Shown piece after piece: positions 25,336-34,400 of a DNA stretch of 64,000 bases. The stretch is from assembly GCF_002563895.1 (NCBI RefSeq), contig NZ_PDJB01000001.1, positions 1,161,501-1,225,500 on the forward strand. Reading direction: 5' to 3'. The notes beneath the pieces were generated by a model. It saw only the letters and a program-made list of their open reading frames with translations, was not told the origin of the DNA and searched no databases. This DNA comes from Pseudomonas lurida (GTDB taxonomy: Bacteria > Pseudomonadota > Gammaproteobacteria > Pseudomonadales > Pseudomonadaceae). Each line of letters starts with the position of its first letter. The stretch's first letter is position 1. The position numbers and the translations under genes were made by a program.

Positions 25336-26673
25336 ATGCACAATCAGATTGCCAGCTTGCGCGCGGCACTCGACGCCCGTCCGGTGTCGCGCTATCAGTG
25401 GTTGATCCTCCTGTTGCTGGCGCTGCTGCTGGTGACCGATGGCTACGACGCCCAGGTGCTGGGCTATGTGGTGCCGGCGCTGGCCAAGGACTGGGGCCTG
25501 GAGAAAGCCGCGTTTGGTCCGGTGTTCAGTGCCAACCTGCTCGGGCTGACGTTGGGTTCACTGCTGGTCACGCCATTGGCCGATCGCTTTGGCGTGCGAC
25601 GCATCCTGCTCGGCTGCGTGCTGATCTACGCCAGCCTCACCGTGCTGATGGTGTTCGCCAACTCACTGACCACCCTGATGGCCGCAAGGTTTATCTGCGG
25701 CATCGGCATGGGCGGCGCCATGCCCAGTGCCATGGCGTTGATGTCGGATTATTCCCCACCGCGACTGCGCACGTTGATGGTGACGTTGGCGGCCTGTGGC
25801 TTCTCGTTCGGTGGGGCGGCGGGTGGGTTTGCGGCGGCGGGGTTTATCGAAGGCTTCGGGTGGCAGGCGGTGTTCCTGGCCGGGGGCGTGACGCCGCTGC
25901 TGTTGTTTCCTTTTCTGGTGTGGTTGCTGCCGGAGTCCCTGCCGCGCTTGCTGCGTGACGCGCCACCTTATACGCGGCTGCAGAAGGTCACGTCACGCAT
26001 GCTGCCGGGCTGGCAACCGCCGCCTGCGACCCAGGCCGAAAACCAGCAGGAGCAAGGCAGTAAACTGACCGTCGTGGAGCTGTTTCGAAACGGTTACGCG
26101 CGGCCGACCGTGCTGATCTGGGCGACCTTTTTTGTCAGCCTGATCCTGCTGTACTTCATGATCAGTTGGTTGCCTTCGCTGCTGCTGGAGAGTGGGCTGA
26201 CGTTAAAAGAAGCCAATCTCGTGACCTCGATGTTCCTGTTTGCCGGCACCTTGGGCGCCATCGGCATGGCCTGGTTCGCCGACCGCTTGAAAAACAAAGT
26301 GCGACTGCTGGCCGGCGTGCTTGCGGCCGCAGCGGTGTGCACCCTCCTGCTCGGCCTCAACCATGACAACCCACGCTATCTGGTGGCCTGTGTGTTTGCG
26401 GCCGGGTTTTGCATCATTGGGGGCCAACTGACCCTCAATGCCTTCGCCAGCAACTTCTACCCGGCACACGTACGCGCCACCGGTACGGGCTGGGCGCTCG
26501 GTGTGGGGCGGTTTGGCTCGATCCTCGGGCCGCTGTTTGGCAGCATGCTGCTGGCGATGCATATCCCGGTGGAGCAGATTTTCTTCTTCTGTGCGATCCC
26601 GGCAGTGATTGCAGCGTTGTTGATCATCCAAGTGCGCTCGCCGCAACAACCGCGTTCACCGCAGGAGAAATGA
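25336..26673 (+). CDS. MFS transporter, aromatic acid:H+ symporter (AAHS) family
   Basis: This 445-residue inner-membrane transporter has about 12 membrane segments and the AAHS hallmark DGYDAQVLGYVVPAL in the first helix. It also has the MFS motif DRFGVRR after helix 2 and the second-half motif DRLKNKVR. Members include PcaK and MhpT, which import aromatic or hydroxyaromatic acids. It lies 136 bases after the homogentisate operon and on the same strand, so a homogentisate or related phenylacetate-type acid is a reasonable but unproven substrate. Ribosome site AAGG lies about 9 bases before the ATG. Confidence 0.88.
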   Translation: MHNQIASLRAALDARPVSRYQWLILLLLALLLVTDGYDAQVLGYVVPALAKDWGLEKAAFGPVFSANLLGLTLGSLLVTPLADRFGVRRILLGCVLIYASLTVLMVFANSLTTLMAARFICGIGMGGAMPSAMALMSDYSPPRLRTLMVTLAACGFSFGGAAGGFAAAGFIEGFGWQAVFLAGGVTPLLLFPFLVWLLPESLPRLLRDAPPYTRLQKVTSRMLPGWQPPPATQAENQQEQGSKLTVVELFRNGYARPTVLIWATFFVSLILLYFMISWLPSLLLESGLTLKEANLVTSMFLFAGTLGAIGMAWFADRLKNKVRLLAGVLAAAAVCTLLLGLNHDNPRYLVACVFAAGFCIIGGQLTLNAFASNFYPAHVRATGTGWALGVGRFGSILGPLFGSMLLAMHIPVEQIFFFCAIPAVIAALLIIQVRSPQQPRSPQEK

Positions 26674-26690
26674 CCCCGCAAAGCAGGGGT

Positions 26691-27493
26691 TCAATGCACG
26701 ACTGAATTGGGCGGCAGGTGCCCGAGGCGCTCGGTCAAGCGCAGGCGTTGGATGGGGTCTTCGCTGAGCATCAACGCATGTTCCAGGTCAAAACGCTCGG
26801 CATTCGGGCAGTCAAGGCGCTGGTAGAGGCTGGCCCGTGCCAGGTAGTCGGCGGCGCTGGCATTGCCCAGTTCCAGCACACGCTCGGCGTCGACCAGTGC
26901 CGCGAGCGGGGCATCGTTGGAAAGGTGCAATTGCCGCAGGTTGCGTGACAGCCGCTGCAGGATCGAACGCGGATCGGCGGTGTGCAGGTGGTCGGCCTGC
27001 AATGTGAGGTTGGGCCCATACTGGCGTTGCAGCAGGTCACGGCAATCATTCGGGTACAGGCGCCGGCCGCCGCACGGGTCCAGCAGATGATCGGCGCCGG
27101 GCACCCGCAGTAGGAAGTGGCCGGGGAAGTTCACGCCGACCAGGGGGATGTCCAGGCGTCGCGCCAGCTCAAGGGCGATCAACCCCATGGCCAAGGGCTG
27201 CCCGCGTTTGCGCTGCAGCACCTTGTCCAGCAGGGCGGCGGCGGGGCGCAGCGGGGTGAATTCATCCTGGGCGAACCCCAGGTCATTCATGCGCCGCAAC
27301 AGCGGCTGCCCCAGTTCGTCCGCCGGCAGCAGGGGCATGCCCTGGTGCACCTGTTGTTGCAGTAACGTCAACGCCTGCAGGATCTGCACCGGCTGCACTG
27401 CCGGGTCATGCTCGGCGGCTATCCACAACGCCGCCTCAAACAGCGCGGGGGGGAGCGTTCCAGGCAGGCGAAAAAGGCTTTGCGGGGATTCAT
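26691..27493 (-). CDS. SirB1-family (transglutaminase-like/TPR) protein with a frameshift near the start
   Basis: The main frame (26691-27428) encodes the family body: QRKRGQPLAMGLIALELARRLDIPLVGVNFPGHFLLRV, then DPCGGRRLYP and C-terminal TPR-like helices. The likely true start is ATG 27493 with GGAG 8 bases upstream, giving MNPRKAFFACLERSPP. That frame shifts at a run of seven C on the coding strand (27447-27453). One extra C would join it exactly to ALFEAALWIAAEHDP, the expected continuation. As written the gene is therefore frameshifted, or must start at a TTG at 27428. Sequencing error, real mutation or slippage are all possible. The family is annotated as SirB1-like, with no firm biochemical role. 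Confidence 0.8.
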
Positions 27494-27680
27494 TGCATTC
27501 TCCGGCGGATGCTCCCGTTTTAGCCTTGCTGGGAATGTTCGTCCAGTGCCTTAGGAAATATCCTGCTCGCTTATGTCACAAGCGTTTCGAAAACGGGCGT
27601 CTTATTCCAGCGTGGTCCGGCAGTTTTCTGCCGCAAGCCTATACTTGGCCCACTACCAAAAGTGATTCGGGAGCTTGACG

Positions 27681-28700
27681 ATGTTTGCTCTCATGCATAG
27701 CACCCGCCTTGAATCGCTGCACCTGAGCGTCGACCCGGTCACCGGGCTGAAGGCGGTCATCGCCATCCATAACAGCCGCCTGGGGCCTGCTCTCGGCGGC
27801 TGTCGCTATCTGTCCTACCCCGACGATGAAAGCGCCGTGGCCGATGCCGCGCGCCTGGCCCAGGGCATGAGCTACAAGGCCGCATTGGCGGGCTTGCCGG
27901 TGGGCGGCGGCACCGCGGTGATCCTGCGCCCGGCCCACGTGGAAAACCGCGCGGCGCTGTTTGAAGCCTTCGGCCGCTGTATCGAGCAACTCGACGGTCG
28001 CTACATCACCGCCACCGACAGCGGCACCTCAGTGGCCGACATGGACTGCATCGCCCAACACACCCGCTATGTCACCAGCACCAGCGCCGCTGGCGACCCT
28101 TCGCCGCATGCCGCCATGGGCGTATTCGCCGGTATCCGTACCACCGCGATGGCACGCCTGGGCAGTGATAACCTCGAGGGCTTGCGCGTGGCGATCCAGG
28201 GCTTGGGCAACGTCGGTTATGCCCTGGCCGAACAACTGCACGCCGCCGGGGCCGAACTGCTGGTCAGCGACATCGACCACGGCAAGGTGCAATTGGCCAT
28301 GGAGCAACTGGGCGCGCACCCCATCGCCAACGATGCCTTGCTCAGCACCCCCTGCGACATCCTCGCACCCTGCGGCCTGGGCGCCGTATTCAATCGCCAG
28401 AGCGTCGGCCAACTGCGCTGCGCCGCCGTTGCCGGTTCCGCCAGTGCGCAATTGACCAACCTGCAAGTGGCCGACCAACTGGAAGGCCGCGGCATCCTCT
28501 ATGCCCCCGATTACGTGATCAACTCCGGTGGCCTGATTTACGTCGCGCTCAAACACAGCGGGGCGGAACTGCCGACCATCACCGCGCACCTGTCGAACAT
28601 CGGCAAACGCCTCACGGAAATCTTCGCCCACGCCCAGGCCGAAAAACGCTCGCCCGCACGGGTGGCGGATGAATTGGCCGAGCGCCTGCTTTACCAATAG
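27681..28700 (+). CDS. Glu/Leu/Phe/Val dehydrogenase family protein with substituted catalytic lysine
   Basis: This 339-residue protein resembles leucine (branched-chain amino acid) dehydrogenase. The ATG at 27681 follows GGGAG at 7 bases. The N-terminal catalytic domain has LGPALGGCRY and GMSYKAALAGLPVGGGTAVIL. The C-terminal Rossmann domain has RVAIQGLGNVGYALAEQL for NAD binding, and APDYVINSGGLI follows. In LeuDH the GGGK lysine is the catalytic base; here the position is Thr (codon ACC), while the first Lys (SYK) and the Asp in TATDSGTS remain. It may be inactive or have changed chemistry. It is divergent from the SirB1-like gene. Confidence 0.85.
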   Translation: MFALMHSTRLESLHLSVDPVTGLKAVIAIHNSRLGPALGGCRYLSYPDDESAVADAARLAQGMSYKAALAGLPVGGGTAVILRPAHVENRAALFEAFGRCIEQLDGRYITATDSGTSVADMDCIAQHTRYVTSTSAAGDPSPHAAMGVFAGIRTTAMARLGSDNLEGLRVAIQGLGNVGYALAEQLHAAGAELLVSDIDHGKVQLAMEQLGAHPIANDALLSTPCDILAPCGLGAVFNRQSVGQLRCAAVAGSASAQLTNLQVADQLEGRGILYAPDYVINSGGLIYVALKHSGAELPTITAHLSNIGKRLTEIFAHAQAEKRSPARVADELAERLLYQ

Positions 28701-28708
28701 CCAGTTAT

Positions 28709-28740
28709 TAAAAAGGCCCTGAATCCATGATTCAGGGCCT
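28709..28740 (-). terminator. Hairpin terminator between the dehydrogenase and yebG
   Basis: A perfect 12-bp stem (AGGCCCTGAATC / GATTCAGGGCCT) with a 3-base loop lies between two convergent genes. On the minus strand it is followed by a run of five T, so it terminates yebG well; on the plus strand the T-rich tail is weak but the stem may still serve the dehydrogenase gene. Confidence 0.85.
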
Positions 28741-28754
28741 GTTCAATTCGGGCT

Positions 28755-29015
28755 TTATTCCGCCGGTGCGTTCAGCAACTCGGACAACGCGTCCGGCTGG
28801 CTCTTGAACGCCTTGGCAAATACATCGCGGTTCTTCGCCATGTAGATCCCGGCTTCTTCCACCTGCTGCTCGCTCAGTGACGGCACGGCTTTTTGCAACA
28901 CTTCTGCCAGCAACTCAGCGAGTTCAAGCATCTTGTCATGACGGTCAGCTTCGGCTTTATCCATGAACAAACGCTCCAGATCTCGGCTGCTGCGGTATAC
29001 CACTTCGACGGCCAT
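28755..29015 (-). CDS. yebG: YebG family SOS-regulated protein
   Basis: This 86-residue cytoplasmic protein starts MAVEVVYRSSRDLERLFMDKAEADRHDKMLELAELLAEVL, which aligns with E. coli YebG (MAVEVKY...KKEADAYDKMLDTADLL). E. coli YebG is a small LexA-controlled protein of unknown mechanism. A near-consensus LexA box lies about 40 bases upstream of the start, so SOS control is well supported here. The C-terminus is shorter than in E. coli, which is normal for Pseudomonas. Confidence 0.9.
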   Translation of the reverse strand: MAVEVVYRSSRDLERLFMDKAEADRHDKMLELAELLAEVLQKAVPSLSEQQVEEAGIYMAKNRDVFAKAFKSQPDALSELLNAPAE

Positions 29016-29056
29016 TCACCACCTCACATGCCTTCACGATAGTTGTCTTTTGCGAC

Positions 29057-29076
29057 TACTGTATTTATATACAGCT
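29057..29076 (-). promoter_or_regulatory. LexA (SOS) box of yebG
   Basis: TACTGTATTTATATACAGCT contains the required CTGT-N8-ACAG core (29059-29074) with an AT-only spacer, almost identical to the LexA consensus. It lies 42 bases upstream of the yebG start codon, the usual position for repression. Confidence 0.92.
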
Positions 29077-29263
29077 AAAAGGGTAAGCCAAACAGCGGGC
29101 TTTGGGTAGCAGTTTTTTAATGTAGCCCGTAAATACAGGTTTGGCGTGTCTCATGTCACGCCGCCATCATCTCATACCTGCCCCTGGCCTTTTTTCTGCA
29201 TGCAGAACAACCGTCACGTCCAACCCGCATTATCCGGTCGAGTCGACCTAAGGAAGCATCATC

Positions 29264-29752
29264 GTGAAGATCAATTGGGCCGAAAGGCTGCGCCAGAACG
29301 TACACGGGCTGGCCGAGTCCCTGGGCAATCTGTTTGTCGAGTCGTTCCACTACCTGGCGCTGTTCGCCATTGGTGCGGTGACCGCGTGGGCAGCGGTGAT
29401 GGAGTTTCTGGGGATGCTCGAGAACGGGCATATCAAGATCGATGACATCTTGCTGCTGTTCATCTACCTGGAATTGGGTGCGATGGTCGGGATTTATTTC
29501 AAGACCAACCACATGCCTGTGCGCTTCCTGATCTACGTGGCGATCACCGCGCTGACGCGCTTGCTGATCTCCAACGTGTCCCACCACAACCCACCCGACG
29601 TTGGCATCATCTACCTGTGTGGCGGGATTCTGCTGTTGGCGTTTGCGATCCTGGTGGTGCGCTACGCGTCGTCGGCGTTTCCGTCAGTGAAGGTCGAAGG
29701 CCCGCGTCGCAAGGGCGAGGCGAGCCTGGAAACCGAGAAAGGCGAGCTTTAA
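29264..29752 (+). CDS. psiE: PsiE-family phosphate-starvation-inducible membrane protein
   Basis: This 162-residue inner-membrane protein has four hydrophobic segments (FHYLALFAIGAVTAWAAVMEFL; DDILLLFIYLELGAMVGIYF; RFLIYVAITALTRLLI; GIIYLCGGILLLAFAILVVRY) and a charged cytoplasmic tail. The ELGAMVGIYFKTNHMPVRFLIYVAITALTR core is the PsiE signature. In E. coli psiE is phosphate- and CRP-controlled, with unknown function. The GTG at 29264 is preceded by GGAAGC. The stop overlaps the convergent DUF3509 gene by 4 bases. Confidence 0.85.
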   Translation: MKINWAERLRQNVHGLAESLGNLFVESFHYLALFAIGAVTAWAAVMEFLGMLENGHIKIDDILLLFIYLELGAMVGIYFKTNHMPVRFLIYVAITALTRLLISNVSHHNPPDVGIIYLCGGILLLAFAILVVRYASSAFPSVKVEGPRRKGEASLETEKGEL

Positions 29753-30063
29753 AGCCCGACGCTGAAGGGCAGGGGACGTGCCGGCGGCCGCTGCAGCACT
29801 TTGTGGTCGCCATCCGTCATCACCGCCAGGATCTCCATGGCGCTGTGGCCCTGCTCGATGGCGATGCCGAATTGGATGCTCTGCACCAGTCGCTTCAGGC
29901 GCTTGGGGTCATTGCGTTGTTCGGCGCTGATCATGCGTTTGGCCACCACGCCTTGATCGTTGGAAAGGGTCAGCATGATGCTGCCGTCCAGCCGTTGGAT
30001 GCTCAGGTTGACACGGTATTGGGGCGTAAACGTGTCAGTGATGATCTGAAAAGGATTGTCCAT
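29749..30063 (-). CDS. DUF3509 domain protein
   Basis: This 104-residue cytoplasmic protein of unknown function is confined mostly to Pseudomonas. The whole length is one small domain (NPFQIITDTFTPQYRVNLSIQRLDGSIMLTLSNDQGVVAKRMIS...RLKRLVQSIQFGIAIEQGH). No catalytic motif, signal or membrane segment is visible. It is convergent with psiE, overlapping at the stop codons. The name rests on family recognition only. Confidence 0.8.
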   Translation of the reverse strand: MDNPFQIITDTFTPQYRVNLSIQRLDGSIMLTLSNDQGVVAKRMISAEQRNDPKRLKRLVQSIQFGIAIEQGHSAMEILAVMTDGDHKVLQRPPARPLPFSVGL

Positions 30064-30238
30064 GGTGCGTTACCGCCTGATAAGAACATGCAGTCATTGA
30101 CGACCGGTGTCGGGATTAGTTCGCGTTGCCTGACCACCGGCCACTCCGTCGCTGAGGTTTCACAAATTCCGTTTGCCTCATGAGCTGTACAGCAAAGGGC
30201 GTGCCGTGCGCGACTCCGCTAAGCAGCCGAATCCCAAT

Positions 30239-30326
30239 GTGGGAGGGGGCTTGCCCCCGATAGCAGTCTTTCCGCCGAGCATTCATTGGCTGACGCTCCG
30301 CTATCGGGGGGCAAGCCCCCTCCCAC
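30239..30326. repeat. Large REP-type inverted pair downstream of the sdaC-like gene
   Basis: The left arm, GTGGGAGGGGGCTTGCCCCC plus GATAG (30239-30263), is matched by an inverted arm CTATC plus GGGGGGCAAGCCCCCTCCCAC (30301-30326). The arms differ by one base in a G/C run and are separated by about 37 bases. The pair lies in the 300-base gap between two minus-strand genes; the rest of that gap shows no gene. Confidence 0.8.
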
Positions 30327-30363
30327 CGTTGCTTTGGATTGCTGTTGAAATCGGTGACCTGTT

Positions 30364-31665
30364 TCAGGGCAGTACCGAGAAAACGATCGCAGACAGCGCA
30401 ATCAAGCCGATCGCCACCACAAACACGTTCGACAGCTGGCCCGAATACTGGCGCAGGGAGGGTACGCGGCGGACCGCGTACATCGGCATCAGGAACAGCA
30501 GGCAAGCGATGATCGGCCCGCCCAGTGTCTCGATCATGCCCAGGATGCTCGGGTTGAAGGTGGCCACGGCCCAGCAGGTCAGCACCATGAACAGTGCGGT
30601 GCAGCGCTCCAGCCATATGGCCGACATCGAGCGGTTACGCCCGCGCAGGGATTTGACGATCAGGCCCTGGAAACCTTCGCTGGCGCCGATGTAGTGGCCG
30701 AGGAAGGATTTGGTGATCGCTACCAGCGCGATCAATGGCGCGGCGTAGGCGATCACCGGGGTCTGGAAGTGGTTGGCCAGGTACGACAGGATCGAGATGT
30801 TCTGGGCCTTGGCCGCTGCCAGGTCTGCCGGCGACAACGCCAGTACACAGCTGAAGCAGAAGAACATCACGGTCAGCACCATCATGCCGTGGGCGGTGGC
30901 GAGGATACCGCTGCTTTTGCGCTCGGCCTGCGGCCCGTACACGCGTTTCTGGTCGACGGCAAACGCGGAGATGATGGGCGAATGGTTGAAGGAAAACACC
31001 ATCACCGGGATTGCCAGCCACAGGGTCTTGAAGAAGATCGGCAGCGGCATGCCCTCGCCAGCGGAGGCGAAGAATGCGCCGTTCCAATTGGGGATCAGGC
31101 TGACGGCCAGCAACAGCAGGGCGGCAACGAACGGGTACACCAGCACGCTCATGGCCTTGACGATTACGCCCTGGCCGCAGCGCACAATGGCCATCAGGCC
31201 GAGGATCAGTACCAGCGACAGGATCGCCCTGGGCGGCGGGACCGTGTGCAGTTGGTGTTCCATGAAGCTCCCGAGGGTGTTGGTCAGCGCCACGCTGTAC
31301 ACCAGCAGGATCGGGAAGATTGCGAAGAAATACAGCAGGGTAATCAGCTTGCCCGCGCCGACGCCGAAGTGTTCTTCGACCACCTCGGTAATGTCGCCGG
31401 ATTTGCCCGACAGCACAAAGCGCGTCAGCCCACGGTGGGCGAAGAAGGTCATGGGGAAGGCCAGCAGTGCCAGCACGATCAGCGGCCAGAAGCCGCCGAC
31501 GCCGGCATTGATTGGCAAGAACAGCGTGCCGGCACCGATGGCGGTGCCGTAGAGGCCCAGCATCCAGGTGGTGTCGTGTTTGCTCCAGCCAGTTGTAACG
31601 GTGTTCTCTACAGCAGGACCTGCTTTTGAAGGTGTCGCAACGTCAGGTGTACGTACATCGGTCAT
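30364..31665 (-). CDS. sdaC: Serine transporter, SdaC/HAAAP family
   Basis: This 433-residue inner-membrane amino-acid:proton symporter has about 11 hydrophobic segments. The start region KHDTTWMLGLYGTAIGAGTLFLPINAGVGGFWPL and the internal FNHSPIISAFAVDQKRVYG are hallmarks of SdaC/TdcC-type serine or threonine transporters. ATG 31665 is chosen because GAGG lies 8 bases upstream; an upstream start at 31701 would add 12 residues. It follows the serine deaminase gene by 61 bases on the same strand, so the pair probably imports and deaminates L-serine. Confidence 0.9.
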   Translation of the reverse strand: MTDVRTPDVATPSKAGPAVENTVTTGWSKHDTTWMLGLYGTAIGAGTLFLPINAGVGGFWPLIVLALLAFPMTFFAHRGLTRFVLSGKSGDITEVVEEHFGVGAGKLITLLYFFAIFPILLVYSVALTNTLGSFMEHQLHTVPPPRAILSLVLILGLMAIVRCGQGVIVKAMSVLVYPFVAALLLLAVSLIPNWNGAFFASAGEGMPLPIFFKTLWLAIPVMVFSFNHSPIISAFAVDQKRVYGPQAERKSSGILATAHGMMVLTVMFFCFSCVLALSPADLAAAKAQNISILSYLANHFQTPVIAYAAPLIALVAITKSFLGHYIGASEGFQGLIVKSLRGRNRSMSAIWLERCTALFMVLTCWAVATFNPSILGMIETLGGPIIACLLFLMPMYAVRRVPSLRQYSGQLSNVFVVAIGLIALSAIVFSVLP

Positions 31666-31726
31666 CGTTATTGCCTCGTTATTATTTTTGCGCGGGCTCA
31701 CGTAGGGGGCGGTCGGGGAATGCTCC

Positions 31727-33103
31727 TCAGCACTCCACCCAGCTCACGGCCAGGCCGCCCCGTGAAGTTTCTTTGTATTTGTCATGCATGTCGGCGCCGG
31801 TATCGCGCATGGTGCGGATCACCCGGTCGAGGGAAATGAAGTGCTTGCCGTCTCCGCGCAGGGCCATTTGCGTGGCGTTGATCGCCTTCACGGCGGCGAT
31901 GGCATTGCGCTCGATGCACGGCACTTGCACCAGGCCACCTACCGGGTCGCAGGTGAGGCCGAGGTTGTGTTCCAGGCCGATCTCGGCGGCGTTTTCCAGT
32001 TGCTCGGGGGTTGCACCCAGTACATCGGCCAAGCCGGCAGCGGCCATGGCGCAGGCCGAACCGACTTCACCCTGGCAGCCGACTTCGGCGCCGGAGATCG
32101 AGGCGTTTTTCTTGCAGAGAATGCCGACGGCAGCAGCGGCCAGGAAGAAATTGACCACGTCGTCGTCAGACGCGTCGGTGTTGAATTTCATGTAGTAATG
32201 CAGCACGGCCGGGATAATCCCCGCCGCGCCATTGGTCGGCGCGGTCACCATGCGCCCGCCGGCGGCATTTTCTTCGTTGACGGCGAGGGCAAACAGGTTG
32301 ACCCATTCCATGGCCGACAAGGTTGAAGTGATCACATTCGGCTTGCCGATTTCCAACAGGCTACGGTGCAGTTTCGCCGCCCGGCGCGGCACGTCCAGAC
32401 CACCTGGCAGAATGCCTTCATCGCGCAGGCCTTGCTCTACGCATTCGCGCATCACGGACCAGATATGCAGCAGCCCACTACGGATCTCTTCGTCGCTGCG
32501 CCACGCGCGTTCGTTGGCCATCATCAGTTCGGAAACCCGCAGGCCGTGCTTGTTGCACAAGGCCAGCAGTTCCACGGCGCTGGAGAAGTCGTACGGCAAT
32601 TGCACATCGCTGGTCGGTGCAATGCCGGAGGCTGCTTCCGCCGCTTCGATGATGAAACCGCCGCCCACCGAGTAATACGTTTGCTCGCTCAGCAGGCCGT
32701 TTTCACCATAGGCATGTAAGGACATCGCATTAGGGTGGTAGGGCAGGCTCTCGTCCAGCAGCAGGAGATCTGTGTGCCAGTTGAAGCCGATTTCGTGAGT
32801 GCCGGCGAGCAACAGTCGCCCCGACTCGCGCAGTTGCTGGATGCGGGCATTGATCGAAGTGGGGTCGACCTTGTCTGGCCATTCGCCCATCAGGCCCATT
32901 ACACAGGCGCGGTCGGTGGCGTGGCCGACGCCGGTGGCGGACAGCGAGCCGTATAGCCGCACTTCGACGCGCTGTGTTTTACCCAGCAATTGTTGGTCGG
33001 TGAGGGCCTGGGCGAAGGTCGCCGCCGCCCGCATGGGGCCGACGGTGTGGGAGCTGGAAGGGCCAATGCCCACCTTGAATAGATCGAAAACACTGATAGC
33101 CAT
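31727..33103 (-). CDS. sdaA: L-serine ammonia-lyase (single-chain, iron-sulfur)
   Basis: This enzyme converts L-serine to pyruvate and ammonia using a [4Fe-4S] cluster. The 458-residue protein begins with [24 protein letters not shown] (beta domain, substrate loop). The C-terminal catalytic domain has [17 protein letters not shown] and [19 protein letters not shown], which supply the cluster cysteines. Length is typical of the type II single-chain enzymes. It is the first gene of sdaA-sdaC and is divergent from a LysR regulator 137 bases away. Confidence 0.96.
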   Translation of the reverse strand: MAISVFDLFKVGIGPSSSHTVGPMRAAATFAQALTDQQLLGKTQRVEVRLYGSLSATGVGHATDRACVMGLMGEWPDKVDPTSINARIQQLRESGRLLLAGTHEIGFNWHTDLLLLDESLPYHPNAMSLHAYGENGLLSEQTYYSVGGGFIIEAAEAASGIAPTSDVQLPYDFSSAVELLALCNKHGLRVSELMMANERAWRSDEEIRSGLLHIWSVMRECVEQGLRDEGILPGGLDVPRRAAKLHRSLLEIGKPNVITSTLSAMEWVNLFALAVNEENAAGGRMVTAPTNGAAGIIPAVLHYYMKFNTDASDDDVVNFFLAAAAVGILCKKNASISGAEVGCQGEVGSACAMAAAGLADVLGATPEQLENAAEIGLEHNLGLTCDPVGGLVQVPCIERNAIAAVKAINATQMALRGDGKHFISLDRVIRTMRDTGADMHDKYKETSRGGLAVSWVEC

Positions 33104-33240
33104 GCTAAAGCCTTACAAGCAATGGAGTAGGAATCGCTGCCATGTTTTGTAGGACGAGCGCAATTGGCGCGATACTGAGCCTCTGGAACGGCACTGACCA
33201 ACGAATTATCCTAAGACACCCTTTAGCAGGACTAAACGCT

Positions 33241-34188
33241 ATGACCCGGCCTCTCCATGGCCAGACTTATGTCTGGCTGCACGTTTTTTCCTGCGCTGCG
33301 CGGCATTTGTCGTTCACCCGCTGCGCAGAAGAACTGCACATCACCCCTGGGGCGGTGAGCCAGCAGATTCGCCAACTGGAGGAACGTTTGGGCTTTCGGC
33401 TGTTTCACCGACGCGCACGCGGCGTGGAGTTGAGTGCCGAAGGCCAGCGCCTGGCGGCAACCGTGGGAGAGGCCTATGGCAGCATCGATGCCGAATTGCA
33501 GCGGCTGGACGCCGGAATGATCAGCGGCACCCTGCGCCTGCGCTCGATCCCGTCGTTCCTGGGCAAATGGCTGACCCCACGCTTGCCGCGCCTGCAGCAA
33601 CGCTTTCCGGATATCCAACTGCGCATGGTCGCCGAGGACAGCAGCATTGCGCTGCATGAGGGCGATTTCGACCTGGCCATCGATTTGAACGACGGCAGCT
33701 ACCCTGGTCTGTTATCCACAGCCCTGTTGGACGAACAGATCTTCCCGGTGTGTGCCCCCAGCCTGTTGCGCGGCCGCCCGCCCCTGCATGGTCCGGCGGA
33801 CCTGGTGCACTTCCCGCTGCTGCACGATATTACTGCCTGGCGTGGGAGCTATGAGTATGCGGAGTGGGAGTTCTACCTGAATGCCATCGGCTATCACGAC
33901 GCCGATGTGCGCCGCGGGCACACCTTCAACCGCAACCACCTGACTATCGAAGCGGCCATCGCCGGCATGGGCGTGGCCATCGCCCGTCGCACCTTGCTCA
34001 ACGATGAATTGGAACGCGGCACCTTGATCGTGCCGTTCGGCCTGGCTGTGCCCAACCACAAACGCTACGTGCTGCTGTATGCGCCGGGTGCATTGAGCCA
34101 CCCAGGCGTGCGTGCCGTGCATGACTGGCTGGTGGAAGAGGCCGGGATTTTTCGCGGATTGCACCCGTTGGGAGAGGGGCAATTGTAG
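33241..34188 (+). CDS. LysR-family regulator (GcvA-like) beside the serine deaminase operon
   Basis: This 315-residue regulator has an N-terminal helix-turn-helix (LHVFSCAARHLSFTRCAEELHITPGAVSQQIRQLEERLGFRLFHRR) and a substrate-binding domain (about 95-305). ATG 33241 (MTRPLHGQTYV) is used, with AGGA 11 bases upstream; the open frame upstream from 33142 has no family resemblance. It is divergent from sdaA, the usual position for the controller, so serine-responsive control of sdaA-sdaC is likely but inferred. Confidence 0.88.
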   Translation: MTRPLHGQTYVWLHVFSCAARHLSFTRCAEELHITPGAVSQQIRQLEERLGFRLFHRRARGVELSAEGQRLAATVGEAYGSIDAELQRLDAGMISGTLRLRSIPSFLGKWLTPRLPRLQQRFPDIQLRMVAEDSSIALHEGDFDLAIDLNDGSYPGLLSTALLDEQIFPVCAPSLLRGRPPLHGPADLVHFPLLHDITAWRGSYEYAEWEFYLNAIGYHDADVRRGHTFNRNHLTIEAAIAGMGVAIARRTLLNDELERGTLIVPFGLAVPNHKRYVLLYAPGALSHPGVRAVHDWLVEEAGIFRGLHPLGEGQL

Positions 34189-34326
34189 GATTCGCAGGGC
34201 GTAAGAAGACGCGGCTAACTCCCCACCCTAACAGCGTTTTTGCTTGTCGTCAGGGTTAATTTGTAATGTGGGATTTATCTTTGCAAAGGGGTTGAAATGT
34301 TCTTCTGGCTGCTCAATTGTGTAATC

Positions 34327-34373
34327 AGGAGGTCATGGTTTCACCACACCGGTGTTGCAGTTGTGACCTCTAG
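34327..34373 (+). promoter_or_regulatory. Hairpin and tiny cysteine-rich open frame in the leader of the HPF-like gene
   Basis: GAGGTCA (34329-34335) pairs with TGACCTC (34364-34370), and an inner ACACC/GGTGT palindrome (34346-34355) sits inside. The same stretch is a 12-codon open frame (34335-34373) reading MVSPHRCCSCDL, stop TAG 27 bases before the HPF-like ATG. AGGAGG (34327-34332) is only 2 bases from that ATG, too close for good initiation. It may be an attenuator or leader peptide, or chance. Confidence 0.3.
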
Positions 34374-34400
34374 CGAGCTAGCTGAAATAAGGGAAGAACT

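Noticed and set aside
26674..26690. Short CCCC...GGGG pairing between the AAHS transporter and SirB1-like genes
   Set aside because: The stem is too short and mismatched to call a terminator.
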